The translations under genes and the position numbers were made by a program. Positions 16,979 to 26,676 of a stretch of 64,000 nucleotides of DNA are shown piece by piece; the stretch's first letter is position 1; each line of letters starts with the position of its first letter. The notes under the pieces were generated by a model that was not told where the DNA came from, made no database searches, and saw only the letters and a list, made by a program, of their open reading frames with translations. Source of the DNA: Maricaulis salignorans (GTDB lineage: Bacteria; Pseudomonadota; Alphaproteobacteria; Caulobacterales; Aquidulcibacteraceae); assembly GCA_945891505.1 (NCBI GenBank), contig CAMDDL010000008.1, positions 28,771 to 92,770 of the forward strand. Reading direction: 5' to 3'.

Positions 16979-18826
16979 TTAGGGCGCTGACAAGAGTCTG
17001 AGAATAGACTGGCCATATCGACGGGCCTTGGCCTCACCAATCCCAGAGATTAACATCAAGGCCGATGACGTCGTTGGGCGCGCCAAAGCGACTTGGCGCA
17101 AGACAGTATCGTGGAACACCACATAGGGTGGGATACCGGCTGCACGCGCGGTTTCTAAGCGCCACGTCCGTAAAGAGTGGTAGACAGCCAAGGTCTCGGG
17201 ATCGAGATCATCATCCAAGGCCAGCTTGGCGACGGTTCGTTTAGTGCCGCTTGCTTGGACTGGATCCTCGCGGGTGAAGACGGGGGCCTCACCCTTCAAT
17301 ACCGATCGGGCAAGATCAGGACAGGCGATAGTGAGAATTGGAAAGCCATCACGATTTTGCTCGGCCAAAATACCATCAAACAAGAGTTGGTCCAACACCC
17401 GACGCCACGCAGTTTTATTCAGCCCCTTGCCAATGCCATAGGTCGTACGTTCAGCAAAACGGGTCTCCAGCGCCCCGTCTGGGTCTGCCCCGATCAAATG
17501 GGAAATGATCCGGCCGCGCCCAAAACTCTCCTCACACCGGATGACTGCAGACAGCGCCATCTTCGCCCATTGGCTAGAATCATGGCCCATATTCGGGTTC
17601 GTACAGACATCGCATTGCCCACAATCTTGGACATCTGTCTCACCGAAATAGCGCCGGACGCCGCCCCGCCGACAGGCAAGACCGTCGAGGAATCCATAAA
17701 GCTGATTGAGCTTGGAGCGCTGAACCAGCTTCACCTCATCGGGCGCAGGTGAGCCATCAATCCGTTCAGCCATGAAACGACGATCGGAGAACCCGTAAAA
17801 AGCAATGCCTTCTGCTGGCAAGCCATCGCGACCGGCGCGCCCGACTTCTTGCCAATAAGCTTCAATGCTTTTGGGTGGGTCAGCATGAATGACATAGCGG
17901 ACATCTGGCTTATCAATGCCCATCCCAAAGGCGATAGTCGCCACCATCACAACGCCATCTTCTTCTTGAAATCGGCGCAGATGCTCAGCCTTTAGGTCAG
18001 AAGGCATCTGGGCATGATAGGCCAGCGCATGGACACCCTTGTCTCGCAGACTTGTCGCTAATTCTTCGGTTTCTTTGCGCGCCGTGACATAGATGATGCC
18101 ACACAGGCCTTGTCGCGCCAAAACCAGTTCCAGAATTCGGGCTGCTGTGCGGCTATCCTTGCGCCGTGTTGAAAGGATAAGATTTGGGCGATCAAAGCTT
18201 GCCACAAATTCGGGGGCGTGCGTCAAATGCAGCTGCCTACGAATGTCTTCGCGCGTGCGCACATCGGCTGTTGCGGTCACGGCCAATCGCGGCACACCGG
18301 GAAAAGCCTCTTGCAAGGCACCGAGGCGGCGATAGTCCGGCCGGAAATCATGGCCCCATTGACTGACGCAATGGGCTTCATCCACCGCGATAAGCGAAAT
18401 CGGATAGCGGCTTAACCGCTCAACTAAAGCCCCAGATGACAGACCTTCTGGCGACACATATAACAGGTCTAAGCGGCCCGCTTCGAGTGCAGAAAACACC
18501 GCCTGCTTATCTTCCCACGCCATACTGGAATCAAGGCGCGCCGCGCGAACCCCTGCTGCAAGCAAGGCTTCGACTTGGTCGGTCATCAAGGCAATTAAGG
18601 GCGAAACGACGATACCAACACCCTGCCGCAACAGGGCCGGGATTTGATAGCACACGCTCTTGCCACCGCCTGTTGGCAGCACCGCCAAAGCGTCGCCACC
18701 GGCAAGGATTTGGGCAACAACATCGGCTTGTAAGCCCCGAAATGCGCTATGTCCGAAAACGCGGGTAAGCGTTGCCTGCGCATCTGCCAAGTTCGGTTCT
18801 TGTGGGGGGAGCACTTCAGCCAGCAT
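16979..18826 (-). CDS. recQ: ATP-dependent DNA helicase RecQ
   Basis: 615 aa 3'-5' DNA helicase for recombination and replication-fork repair. Walker [16 protein letters not shown] at about residue 52, the DEAH box in [20 protein letters not shown], and motif VI ([10 protein letters not shown]) are present. Four zinc-binding cysteines follow ([10 protein letters not shown] and CGQCDVC). The C-terminal RQC winged helix and HRDC domain (ending in [16 protein letters not shown]) are intact, so length and layout match E. coli RecQ. It is not in an obvious operon: 66 bases separate it from the S8 protease start and 69 from the VWA gene. Confidence 0.95.
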   Translation of the reverse strand: MLAEVLPPQEPNLADAQATLTRVFGHSAFRGLQADVVAQILAGGDALAVLPTGGGKSVCYQIPALLRQGVGIVVSPLIALMTDQVEALLAAGVRAARLDSSMAWEDKQAVFSALEAGRLDLLYVSPEGLSSGALVERLSRYPISLIAVDEAHCVSQWGHDFRPDYRRLGALQEAFPGVPRLAVTATADVRTREDIRRQLHLTHAPEFVASFDRPNLILSTRRKDSRTAARILELVLARQGLCGIIYVTARKETEELATSLRDKGVHALAYHAQMPSDLKAEHLRRFQEEDGVVMVATIAFGMGIDKPDVRYVIHADPPKSIEAYWQEVGRAGRDGLPAEGIAFYGFSDRRFMAERIDGSPAPDEVKLVQRSKLNQLYGFLDGLACRRGGVRRYFGETDVQDCGQCDVCTNPNMGHDSSQWAKMALSAVIRCEESFGRGRIISHLIGADPDGALETRFAERTTYGIGKGLNKTAWRRVLDQLLFDGILAEQNRDGFPILTIACPDLARSVLKGEAPVFTREDPVQASGTKRTVAKLALDDDLDPETLAVYHSLRTWRLETARAAGIPPYVVFHDTVLRQVALARPTTSSALMLISGIGEAKARRYGQSILRLLSAP

Positions 18827-18895
18827 ACCCCCTCATGAGGCGCTTCGGGCAGGTAGGCTAGCGTTTGGCACTGCCAAACGAAGAATGACCGTCCC

Positions 18896-20074
18896 CTACC
18901 GCCCCAATTCCCGCATGGCTCGATCCAGACCTTGGATTGTCATCGGGAACATGCGTTCGCGCCCGATCACGTCGCGGATCAAGCTCACCGAAGGCGTATG
19001 GTCCCAGTGCCGCTCTGGCACCGGATTGATCCAGATGAGATGCGGGTAGACGTCAGACACGCGCTTCAGCCAAGCGGCACCTGGCTCTTCGTTCCAATGC
19101 TCCACGCTGCCACCAGGATAGGTGATCTCGTAAGGGCTCATCGTCGCATCACCAACGAAGACGACTTTGTAATCGGCAGGAAACTTGTGCAGCACGTCCC
19201 AAGTGGGAAGTTTCTCTGCGGTGCGGCGACGATTGTCTTTCCACACTTCCTCATAGACGCAGTTATGGAAGTAAAAATATTCCATGTGCTTGAATTCGGT
19301 GCGCGCGGCGGAGAATAACTCCTCACACACTTTGATGTGGGCATCCATCGAGCCACCAATATCAAAGAAGATCAGCACTTTGACGGTGTTGCGTCGCTCT
19401 GGTCGCAGGACAACATCAAGGTAGCCATTCTTTGCGGTGGTATCGATCGTGCTCTTGAGGTCGAGCTCAGACGGGGCTCCATCGCGGGCCCAACGACGCA
19501 GGCGGCGCAGCGCAACTTTGATATTGCGGGTGCCCAACTCAACCTGATCGTCGAGGTTTTTATACTCGCGCTTGTCCCAAACCTTCACCGCGCGACCATG
19601 GCGGCCTTCCTTTTGGCCGATCCGCACACCTTCAGGATTATAACCATTGGCCCCAAAAGGTGAGGTGCCGCCCGTACCGATCCATTTATTGCCGCCTTCG
19701 TGCCGCTCTTTTTGCTCTTCGAGGCGCTTTTGCAGCGTCTCCATCAGCTTTTCCCAGCCGCCAAGGCTTTCAATCTCCGCCTTCTCTTCCTCCGTGAGAT
19801 ATTTCTCCGTCAGGGCACGAAGCCAATCCTCGGGGATCGCTGCTCCGAGCGCTTCACTGGTCTTTTCTAAGCCCTTGAAGACATGACCAAAGACGCGGTC
19901 AAACTTGTCGAGATTGCGCTCGTCCTTGACCAGTGCGGAGCGCGACAAATAGTAGAACTCCGTGATGTCGCTCTCAATCACTTCCTTATCCATCGCTTCC
20001 ATCAGAAGCAGATATTCCTTCAAACTGATAGGAACCTTGGCGTCGCGAAGTTCTGAGAAGAAGCGCTGGAACAT
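18896..20074 (-). CDS. VWA-domain protein, CoxE-like, partner of a MoxR ATPase
   Basis: 392 aa soluble protein. A helical N-terminal part (about 1-120, with MFQRFFSELRDAKVPISLKE) precedes a basic middle and a von Willebrand A domain (about 225-390) with the metal-site motif DIGGSMD. Such proteins work with MoxR AAA+ ATPases as chaperone pairs for metal-cofactor or complex assembly. The MoxR gene is 28 bases upstream on the same strand, so the pair is an operon. The target is not known here; divergent neighbours are an ATP-grasp/alpha-E/transglutaminase operon. Confidence 0.85.
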   Translation of the reverse strand: MFQRFFSELRDAKVPISLKEYLLLMEAMDKEVIESDITEFYYLSRSALVKDERNLDKFDRVFGHVFKGLEKTSEALGAAIPEDWLRALTEKYLTEEEKAEIESLGGWEKLMETLQKRLEEQKERHEGGNKWIGTGGTSPFGANGYNPEGVRIGQKEGRHGRAVKVWDKREYKNLDDQVELGTRNIKVALRRLRRWARDGAPSELDLKSTIDTTAKNGYLDVVLRPERRNTVKVLIFFDIGGSMDAHIKVCEELFSAARTEFKHMEYFYFHNCVYEEVWKDNRRRTAEKLPTWDVLHKFPADYKVVFVGDATMSPYEITYPGGSVEHWNEEPGAAWLKRVSDVYPHLIWINPVPERHWDHTPSVSLIRDVIGRERMFPMTIQGLDRAMRELGR

Positions 20075-20102
20075 GTGTATTTATCCTAACAGGACGTGGA
20101 CC

Positions 20103-20951
20103 CTAACCCCGGCTTTCACGCCGCGCCAAAAACGCCAAGCGCTCAAACAAGGCAACGTCTTGCTCATTCTTCAAAAGCGCACCGTGCAAGGGCGGGATCA
20201 GCTTTGACGGATCTTTTTGCTTGATCGCATCGAGGTCAATATCATCTGTGACCAAAAGCTTGAGCCAATCGAGCAATTCCGAGGTAGACGGCTTTTTCTT
20301 CAGGCCTGGTACTTTGCGCATGTCATAGAAGCTTGCCAACGCATTGGCGATCAAGCGTTTTTTGATCCCTGGGAAGTGGACGTCCACGATTGCTTGCATC
20401 GTGTCTTCGTCTGGGAATTTGATATAGTGGAAGAAACAGCGACGCAGGAAGGCATCTGGCAGTTCCTTCTCATTGTTCGATGTGATGATCACGATGGGGC
20501 GCTCTATCGCCTTAATGGTCTCACCGGTTTCATAGACGTGGAACTCCATCCGATCCAATTCTTGCAAAAGGTCGTTTGGAAATTCGATATCGGCCTTATC
20601 AATCTCGTCGATCAGCAGAACACAGCGGCCCTTATGTTCAAAGGCTTCCCACATTTTGCCCTTTTTGATGTAGTTCTTGACGTCCTTAACACGCTCGTCG
20701 CCCAATTGGCTGTCGCGCAGGCGCGTCACCGCATCATATTCGTAGAGGCCTTGGACTGCTTTTGTGGTCGACTTGATATGCCATTCCAGCAACGGCATGC
20801 CTAAGGCCTTTGCCACTTCGATTGCCAAGACCGTCTTGCCGGTTCCCGGTTCACCCTTGATCAGCAAGGGGCGCTCCAATTTGATGGCCGCATTGACCGC
20901 GACTTTCAAATCATCCGTCGCCACATAATTCTTTGAGCCCTCAAACCGCAT
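20103..20951 (-). CDS. MoxR-family AAA+ ATPase
   Basis: 282 aa. Walker A GEPGTGKT at about residue 37, Walker B CVLLIDEIDKAD, sensor 1 IITSNNEKELP and arginine-finger region LRRCFFHYIKFPDE are all visible, as is the lid at the C-terminus. MoxR ATPases remodel partner proteins together with VWA proteins such as the one encoded next. I start at ATG 20951, seven bases after AGGAG, rather than at the GTG three codons earlier. Its start faces the ATP-grasp operon across a 200-base intergenic stretch, so the two operons may share control. Confidence 0.9.
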   Translation of the reverse strand: MRFEGSKNYVATDDLKVAVNAAIKLERPLLIKGEPGTGKTVLAIEVAKALGMPLLEWHIKSTTKAVQGLYEYDAVTRLRDSQLGDERVKDVKNYIKKGKMWEAFEHKGRCVLLIDEIDKADIEFPNDLLQELDRMEFHVYETGETIKAIERPIVIITSNNEKELPDAFLRRCFFHYIKFPDEDTMQAIVDVHFPGIKKRLIANALASFYDMRKVPGLKKKPSTSELLDWLKLLVTDDIDLDAIKQKDPSKLIPPLHGALLKNEQDVALFERLAFLARRESRG

Positions 20952-21151
20952 CCCTAGCACTCCTGATCATTTTGTTTTTGTCAGCTTGCCGACAGGCTAA
21001 CAGGCATGGGGTGGTTGGAGCAAGTGCTGTTTGCCGAGCTTGTTGAAGTTCGATGTGCCTGCTTTTTGGGCAGGCCTGCGCAAGACACACTCAGTCCGCT
21101 TGACAGAAAGAGGTCTCGCCCGTGGAGTACCGTCGTAAAAGGGGAAACACC

Positions 21152-22669
21152 ATGGCGCGCGCGCCTGACAAAGGAAGTGAAATGGCTGCGCCACCGCGCC
21201 CCGGCCAACAAGGGCCTTTTGAGGGCTATCAGCTCGGGGCTGCCTATGATGAAATGTTTGACGCCAAGGGCGATCCCCGCCCCGGCTGGGCTGGTCTCTA
21301 TAACCGTTTAAGCCAAGCAACCCCGCAAAGCCTGCGCGATCTGCAAGCCAATATTGACCGCACCTTTATGGCCCAAGGCGTGACTTTTACTGTCTATGGC
21401 CACGAAGATTCGACAGAAAAGATCATCCCAACCGATATTCTGCCGCGCATTATTCCGGCAGCAGAGTGGGACAAGTTAGAGCGCGGCTTTAAACAAAGGC
21501 TAGAGGCCCTAAACCTATTCCTAGCTGACATTTATGGTGACCAAGCCATTATCAATAACGGCTATGTGCCGCGGGACTTGATTCTAGGCTCGTCCAATTA
21601 TCGTCGAGAAATGCTGGGCGTCGAAGTGCCCCATGGTGCCTATGTCAACATATGCGGCACCGATGTGATCCGCCGCGAAGATGGCGACTATGTTGTTCTA
21701 GAAGATAATCTTCGGGTCCCTTCAGGCGTCTCCTATATGCTGTCCAACCGCGATGCGGTTAAGCGCGCTTTTCCAGACCTGTATCGTGCAGCACGGGTTC
21801 GCCCGGTTGAGACCTATCCCGATGATCTTTTGGCCATGCTGAAGAGCTTGGCGAGTGAATATCAGCCAGACCCCACAGTCGTAGTGCTGACCCCCGGTGT
21901 CTTCAACTCTGCTTATTTTGAGCATGCCTTTTTGGCGCGCTTGATGGGAACGCCCTTGGTCGAAGGGCGCGACTTAGCGATCCATGACAATGTTGTTTAT
22001 ATGCGCACGACGTCAGGTCTGAAGCGCGTGGACGTGATTTATCGGCGCGTCGATGATGCCTTTGTGGACCCCTTGGCGTTTAGACCCGATTCCACGCTTG
22101 GTGTCGCAGGTTTGATGAACGCCTATCGCGCGGGCAATGTCGTGATTGCCAATGCGCCTGGTGCCGGTGTTGCCGATGACAAAGCTGTCTATGCTTACAC
22201 CCCGCAAATCATCAAACATTATCTCGATCAAGATCCGATCATTGATATCGTTGAGACTTTCTTATGTCGCGAGAAAAGCCAGATGTCACACGTTTTAGCC
22301 AATCTCGACAAATTGGTGGTCAAAGCGGTTGGCGAGAGTGGCGGCTATGGCATGTTGATTGGACCCCACGCCACAAAAGCGCAAATTGACGAGTTTGCTG
22401 CCAAAATCAAAGCAGACCCCGAAAATTATATCGCCCAGCCGACCATCTCGCTCTCAACGGCACCGACCTATATTGATAGCGCCGTTGAAACCCGCCACGT
22501 CGATCTGCGGCCGTTCATTTTGTGTGGCGCTAAAATGACCCTAACCCCTGGGGCCCTGACACGTGTGGCTCTGCGCAGGGGCTCGCTGGTGGTGAATTCG
22601 AGCCAAGGCGGCGGCTCTAAAGATACTTGGGTTCTGTCAGGTCCAAGTGATGGGCGGGCACGGCCATGA
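21152..22669 (+). CDS. Circularly permuted type 2 ATP-grasp protein
   Basis: 505 aa member of the permuted ATP-grasp family (formerly DUF404/DUF407). Family motifs include FEGYQLGAAYDEMFDAKGD at the N-terminus, EDNLRVPSGVSYMLSNR in the middle, LVVKAVGESGGYGM for nucleotide binding, and RRGSLVVNSSQGGGSKDTWV at the end. ATP-grasp enzymes join a carboxylate to an amine, so a role as an amide or peptide ligase is inferred; the substrate is unknown. ATG 21152 has GGGGAAA ahead; an earlier GTG (21122) lacks support. The stop overlaps the next start (ATGA), which implies coupled translation in a three-gene operon. Confidence 0.9.
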   Translation: MARAPDKGSEMAAPPRPGQQGPFEGYQLGAAYDEMFDAKGDPRPGWAGLYNRLSQATPQSLRDLQANIDRTFMAQGVTFTVYGHEDSTEKIIPTDILPRIIPAAEWDKLERGFKQRLEALNLFLADIYGDQAIINNGYVPRDLILGSSNYRREMLGVEVPHGAYVNICGTDVIRREDGDYVVLEDNLRVPSGVSYMLSNRDAVKRAFPDLYRAARVRPVETYPDDLLAMLKSLASEYQPDPTVVVLTPGVFNSAYFEHAFLARLMGTPLVEGRDLAIHDNVVYMRTTSGLKRVDVIYRRVDDAFVDPLAFRPDSTLGVAGLMNAYRAGNVVIANAPGAGVADDKAVYAYTPQIIKHYLDQDPIIDIVETFLCREKSQMSHVLANLDKLVVKAVGESGGYGMLIGPHATKAQIDEFAAKIKADPENYIAQPTISLSTAPTYIDSAVETRHVDLRPFILCGAKMTLTPGALTRVALRRGSLVVNSSQGGGSKDTWVLSGPSDGRARP

Positions 22670-23631
22670 TGTTATCGCGCGTTGCAGATAGTTTTTATTG
22701 GATCGGCCGCTACACCGAACGCGCCGAGCATGCCTGCCGGGTGCTTCAAATCACCCTGACTGCTGGGCTTGAGGCCGGGGCAGAAGAGGCTGAAATGACG
22801 ACAGAGCGCGCAATGCGGGCCTTGGGTGCTGCCCCTATGGCTGCCCGCATGGATGCTTTAGAAGAGGCTCGTCTTCTGACCTTTGGCGGCAAAGGCGATC
22901 TCTCTTCCATCCATACCGCCGTCTTCGCAGCGCGGGAAAACGCCCGCCAAGTTCGCGATCAAATTACTACCGAAATGTGGGAGCGTCTCAACCGGCTCTA
23001 TTTCCGGGTGCGGGAGACCGCAACCAAGCGAAACTTCGGTCAAATTGCGGCTGGCTTCTTCGAAGAGACGATCAATGACCTGCATGCGTTCAAGGGTATT
23101 GTTTCTGGAACGATGAGCCACGGCGAGGGCTTCCACTTCCTGTCGATGGGCCGCACGGTCGAACGCGCACAATTGATTGTCCGTTTACTCGACCTGCACT
23201 TTGGCGAGAAGCAGGCGGCCATTGGTGATTTCGGTTGGGTTCAGTTGTTGCGGATGTGTTGTGGCCTTGAACCTTATCTGCGGGTGAAGACGGCGACCTT
23301 TCGGCGCGATCAGATTGCCGATTTCTTGGTGCTTGACCCCTATTTCCCGCGATCCTTGCGATTTTGCGCCAATACGATTGCCCAACATATCGATGCGGTT
23401 GGTGCGCTGGCTGATGAGCGTGCGCGCGAGACCTGTACCCGCTTGTCTGGTCGCTTAGCAGCACGGCTAAATTTTGCGGTGCTAGATGAAGTTACAGGCA
23501 AAAACGGCCAAGCCTTTATCGCCCAAGTCGCTGACGATTGTATCGCCATCTCTGAGGCCGTTCACGCGGCTTTTATCAGCTATTCCTTAGCAGACCGACT
23601 GCCTGGAACCAGCACTTTAGGAGTGCGTTGA
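22666..23631 (+). CDS. Alpha-E domain protein
   Basis: 321 aa all-helical protein of the alpha-E family (formerly DUF403). The N-terminus MLSRVADSFYWIGRYTERAEH is diagnostic, and FHFLSMGRTVERAQLIVRLL repeats the pattern in the second half. Its biochemical function is not established; comparative genomics (Iyer, Aravind and coworkers) tied it to permuted ATP-grasp and transglutaminase-like genes in a predicted peptide or protein modification pathway. It overlaps both neighbours by a few bases. ATG 22666 and 22669 are both possible starts. Confidence 0.9.
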   Translation: MMLSRVADSFYWIGRYTERAEHACRVLQITLTAGLEAGAEEAEMTTERAMRALGAAPMAARMDALEEARLLTFGGKGDLSSIHTAVFAARENARQVRDQITTEMWERLNRLYFRVRETATKRNFGQIAAGFFEETINDLHAFKGIVSGTMSHGEGFHFLSMGRTVERAQLIVRLLDLHFGEKQAAIGDFGWVQLLRMCCGLEPYLRVKTATFRRDQIADFLVLDPYFPRSLRFCANTIAQHIDAVGALADERARETCTRLSGRLAARLNFAVLDEVTGKNGQAFIAQVADDCIAISEAVHAAFISYSLADRLPGTSTLGVR

Positions 23632-24629
23632 TGCGCCTCGAGATCACGCATGAGACCCGCTATACTTATTCGGCACCTGTCCGTGAAAGCGTGATGGAAT
23701 TGTGGCTGCAGCCCCTGACCTTACCGATGCAGCGCCTAGTCGGGTTTGATATTGTGACCGAGCCCCGCGCCAAGATGATGACGTATCGAGATTGGCTCGG
23801 GAATATCGTCTATCATTTTGACGTACCGGCCAAACATACCGAGTTGGTTATTCGCTCACGGGCTATGGTTGAGACCTATGAACGGACCGAGCCCCTGCCA
23901 GTAAAAGTTGATCCAGGTGCCTGGGCCTACTTGCGCAGCGATGAAGTTCGAAGCCGTTATTATGACATGATGCGTCCTTCGACCTTTGTGGATGGATCTG
24001 GTCACCTAGAGACCTTCATGCGTGAACGGGACCTTTTGGTGCTGCCACCTGATCCGCTGACCGGCTTGCGCATCCTCAATAAGGAGATTTATGGGGCATT
24101 TGACTATGTGCCAGGCTTTACCGCCGCCGATAGCCCAATTGATGCCGCGCTCGAGCACCGCAAGGGCGTGTGCCAAGACTTTGCACACATTATGTTGGCG
24201 GTGGCCCGCCAGTGGGGCGTGCCATCGCGCTACGTGTCTGGCTATCTGGCCAGAACCGAACAGGATACCCAAATCCGTTCGGTTCCCGACGCGTCACATG
24301 CGTGGGTTGAATGCTATCTGCCGGAACAAGGCTGGGTCGGATTTGATCCAACTAATGACATGCTGGCTAATGAGCGCCATGTCGTGGTCGCTTATGGTCG
24401 TGACTATGCCGATGTGCCCCCAACCCGGGGCGTTTTGAAGGGCGACGCGGATAGCTTACTGGAAGTGGACGTGCATGTTCGCCAAGCTGAGCGTCTCTCC
24501 CTAGACAGTGACTTCTTGAAAGTTGTCCGCTCGCCACGGACACGGCCGGACCAATTAATGGCTTCAACCAAGCCCCAAAGGGCGATGGCGCTCGAAATGC
24601 AGCACCAAATGGAGCAGCAGCAGCAATAA
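23631..24629 (+). CDS. Transglutaminase-like cysteine peptidase family protein
   Basis: 332 aa. A beta-rich N-terminal domain (MRLEITHETRYTYSAPVRES) is followed by the transglutaminase core. The catalytic triad is visible: Cys in KGVCQDFAHIML, His in DASHAWVECYLP and Asp in WVGFDPTND. Such proteins cleave or exchange amide bonds, which complements the bond-forming ATP-grasp enzyme two genes upstream. ATG 23631 overlaps the preceding TGA; a TTG one codon earlier is less likely. The C-terminus ends in a Gln-rich tail (MQHQMEQQQQ). Last gene of the operon. Confidence 0.9.
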   Translation: MRLEITHETRYTYSAPVRESVMELWLQPLTLPMQRLVGFDIVTEPRAKMMTYRDWLGNIVYHFDVPAKHTELVIRSRAMVETYERTEPLPVKVDPGAWAYLRSDEVRSRYYDMMRPSTFVDGSGHLETFMRERDLLVLPPDPLTGLRILNKEIYGAFDYVPGFTAADSPIDAALEHRKGVCQDFAHIMLAVARQWGVPSRYVSGYLARTEQDTQIRSVPDASHAWVECYLPEQGWVGFDPTNDMLANERHVVVAYGRDYADVPPTRGVLKGDADSLLEVDVHVRQAERLSLDSDFLKVVRSPRTRPDQLMASTKPQRAMALEMQHQMEQQQQ

Positions 24630-25130
24630 TTTGCAGTAACCGACTACCAGGCCGAGGTTGCCAGATTGAACTGGCATCAGATGTTTTGAAATATGCTTGC
24701 GATTTAAGGTGCCGTTGCAATTAATACCCGCTTGGGGTGAAATCTGAGGTTTACCTCTGTCTTTGCACGGGCAGGTACATTCCCCAATCCGCGCAGCGGG
24801 CTTTAATTTTATCTCACTATAATCAATGCGATAATATCTCCCAGTCCCAACGACTTGTCAAAGTCTTTTGACGTTTTCCCCAATTAGGTTACCAAAAGTT
24901 ATATCCTTTATGAACGGGAAATGAATAAGCGCTATAAAGCCGATTCTCCAGATAATAGAATCAGGTTTGTGCCTCCTGATTACTTAATTCAAATAATGAT
25001 TTAGAATGAAACACATGAAAATACCAAATAGGTAAGGTTCTCCTGTGGTAACTAATGAAAAATAGGCCTTTTCATGTGCGCGACACAATGTAAAAGCGAA
25101 GCAACGAATTTTAAAAGTGGAGGAATTTGG
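24630..25130. other. AT-rich gene-free region upstream of a TetR regulator
   Basis: 501 bases, clearly richer in A/T than its neighbours, with no supported gene. It begins with a small inverted repeat TGCCAG/CTGGCA (24659-24676) that may end the upstream operon. At 24942-24981 two inverted repeats overlap (GATTCT/AGAATC and AATCAGG/CCTGATT). Closer to the TetR gene there are A/T runs suited to promoters, but I cannot set -35/-10 boxes with confidence. Confidence 0.5.
24942..24981. promoter_or_regulatory. Two overlapping inverted repeats, possible TetR operator
   Basis: GATTCT (24942-24947) pairs with AGAATC (24957-24962), and AATCAGG (24959-24965) pairs with CCTGATT (24975-24981). They share AATC, so only one stem can form at a time in RNA. 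As DNA, either could be an operator for the TetR gene that starts 150 bases later. Confidence 0.35.
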
Positions 25131-25766
25131 ATGCCACAAGGGAAATTGAATACCCGTCCGGCGGTCGCGGCTCAGGATCGCGCAGAGCGAATTCTAATCG
25201 AAGCGACGAGATTATTTACCGAAAATGGTTACGCGGGCACTCGAATGTCTGATATTGCCTCGGCAATTGGCGTAACAAAGCCTATTGTCTATCGGTATTT
25301 TGACTCAAAGCAGGTATTGTTTGAATCATTGGTGCGGCGCGTACTTGCCGACCAAATCGAAGGCGCTTGCCGTTTAATTGATGAACATCGCGGCCCCACA
25401 AAACCCTTGTTGAACCAATTGGTCCGAGACGCCCGGATTGCTCTAAGCGCGCCCGGTGCTCTAGCCCCGTGGCGCATCGCAGTGGGCGAAGCCGACCGCT
25501 TCCCAGATTTGGCCGCTTTTTTGCGTCATGGCTTCATCGACCCCGTTGAGGCATCAATCCGAAACCTATTTGAGCGATCTCTAGCCGCTACGGAAACCCA
25601 AGGCACCGATGCCGCGACTCTCACGCGATTATTCTGCGCGCCGGTGGCCGCAGTTGCAATGATGATGGCAACCTTTGGCGAAACCGAAGAAGCTCAGTTT
25701 GACGTTGACGCTTTCCTTGCAGCCCATGTCGAAGGCTTCTGGCAAGGCTGGGCCGTTAAGCCCTAA
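25131..25766 (+). CDS. TetR-family transcriptional regulator
   Basis: 211 aa. The N-terminal DNA-binding domain has the usual form: RILIEATRLFTENGYAGTRM, then SDIASAIGVTKPIVYRYFDS, a helix-turn-helix at about residues 34-55. The C-terminal ligand and dimer domain has no recognised signature. I start at ATG 25131, six bases after GGAGG, because the longer frame adds a segment that looks non-coding. The gene is single, with its stop three bases from the convergent glycosyltransferase, so its targets are not obvious; autoregulation through the inverted repeats upstream is possible. Confidence 0.9.
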   Translation: MPQGKLNTRPAVAAQDRAERILIEATRLFTENGYAGTRMSDIASAIGVTKPIVYRYFDSKQVLFESLVRRVLADQIEGACRLIDEHRGPTKPLLNQLVRDARIALSAPGALAPWRIAVGEADRFPDLAAFLRHGFIDPVEASIRNLFERSLAATETQGTDAATLTRLFCAPVAAVAMMMATFGETEEAQFDVDAFLAAHVEGFWQGWAVKP

Positions 25767-25769
25767 AGC

Positions 25770-26534
25770 TTAGCGTCCCAAACGGCGCTCCCAATATTTG
25801 GCAAGGCGTAGATAGCGATAGAATGCGTAATTCATAGCTGTCATAAAACCATAGAGACCACGCACAAAATGTCTTCTCGCGATATAGGCCTTCATAAAGG
25901 CCAGCGGGAATTCTGCGACCAATCGCGCCGCGCCAATCTTGCGCCCTTTCTTGTCCAAATCATCGGCCTGCATGTCGGCATAGGCATTCAACTTGATTAA
26001 TTCATGACCCAGCGAGCGGATTGAGCGGTGCTCGATCACACCGTTCAAACGATAGACGGGCGTTCCCTTCACCAAGTCCACCCGGTCATGCACAGGCGAG
26101 GGTGAGTATCGCCCGACCTGTTTATGATACAGGCGAACTGGGCTTAGCCTAAAGGCCCAAGCATGGGGACGGGCCTCACCGGGAAACATCTCGATAATGT
26201 CGGTTTCAAACCCGCATGGCGACAAATTAGCTTCACCGATGGCGGCCCCGATAGAGGCCGCCAACTCCGACGTCACAACTTCGTCGGCATCAATATTCAG
26301 CATCCAGGCATGGCGGCACTGATCTTCACCGAACTGCTTTTGTAAGCCATAGCCCGGCCAAGGATTGAAGATCACACGGGCACCGAGGCGCGCTGCCAGC
26401 TCTTGCGTTCCATCTGTAGACCCAGAGTCTATCACCACAATATCGTCCGATAACCCCTTTACGGATTCTAGCGTTGGCCCAAGACGATCCACTTCATTCT
26501 TGGTGATGATAAAGATCGACAGGGGCAATGACAT
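25770..26534 (-). CDS. Glycosyltransferase family 2, WaaE/KdtX-like
   Basis: 254 aa GT2 enzyme. The nucleotide-sugar fold is seen in SIFIITKNEVDRLGPTLESV and VVIDSGSTDGT, with the metal-binding NIDADEV at about residue 80-86. The C-terminal RHFVRGLYGFMTAMNYAFYR matches the WaaE/KdtX group, which adds glucose or a related sugar to the lipopolysaccharide core. No membrane helix is clear, so it is probably peripheral at the inner membrane. GAAGGAA seven bases before ATG supports the start. The gene stands alone; the acceptor cannot be deduced. Confidence 0.85.
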   Translation of the reverse strand: MSLPLSIFIITKNEVDRLGPTLESVKGLSDDIVVIDSGSTDGTQELAARLGARVIFNPWPGYGLQKQFGEDQCRHAWMLNIDADEVVTSELAASIGAAIGEANLSPCGFETDIIEMFPGEARPHAWAFRLSPVRLYHKQVGRYSPSPVHDRVDLVKGTPVYRLNGVIEHRSIRSLGHELIKLNAYADMQADDLDKKGRKIGAARLVAEFPLAFMKAYIARRHFVRGLYGFMTAMNYAFYRYLRLAKYWERRLGR

Positions 26535-26676
26535 TGCGCGTTTCCTTCAAGGACACCTTCCCTAGCAGAGCCCCAGCATGCCCGTCGAGATGGAGGGCTT
26601 GATTGGGCAACGCAAGCCGACCATAAACTGATAGCTAGCCCTCGCTTCGGACAAGCTATCGCCCTACATAGCGATC

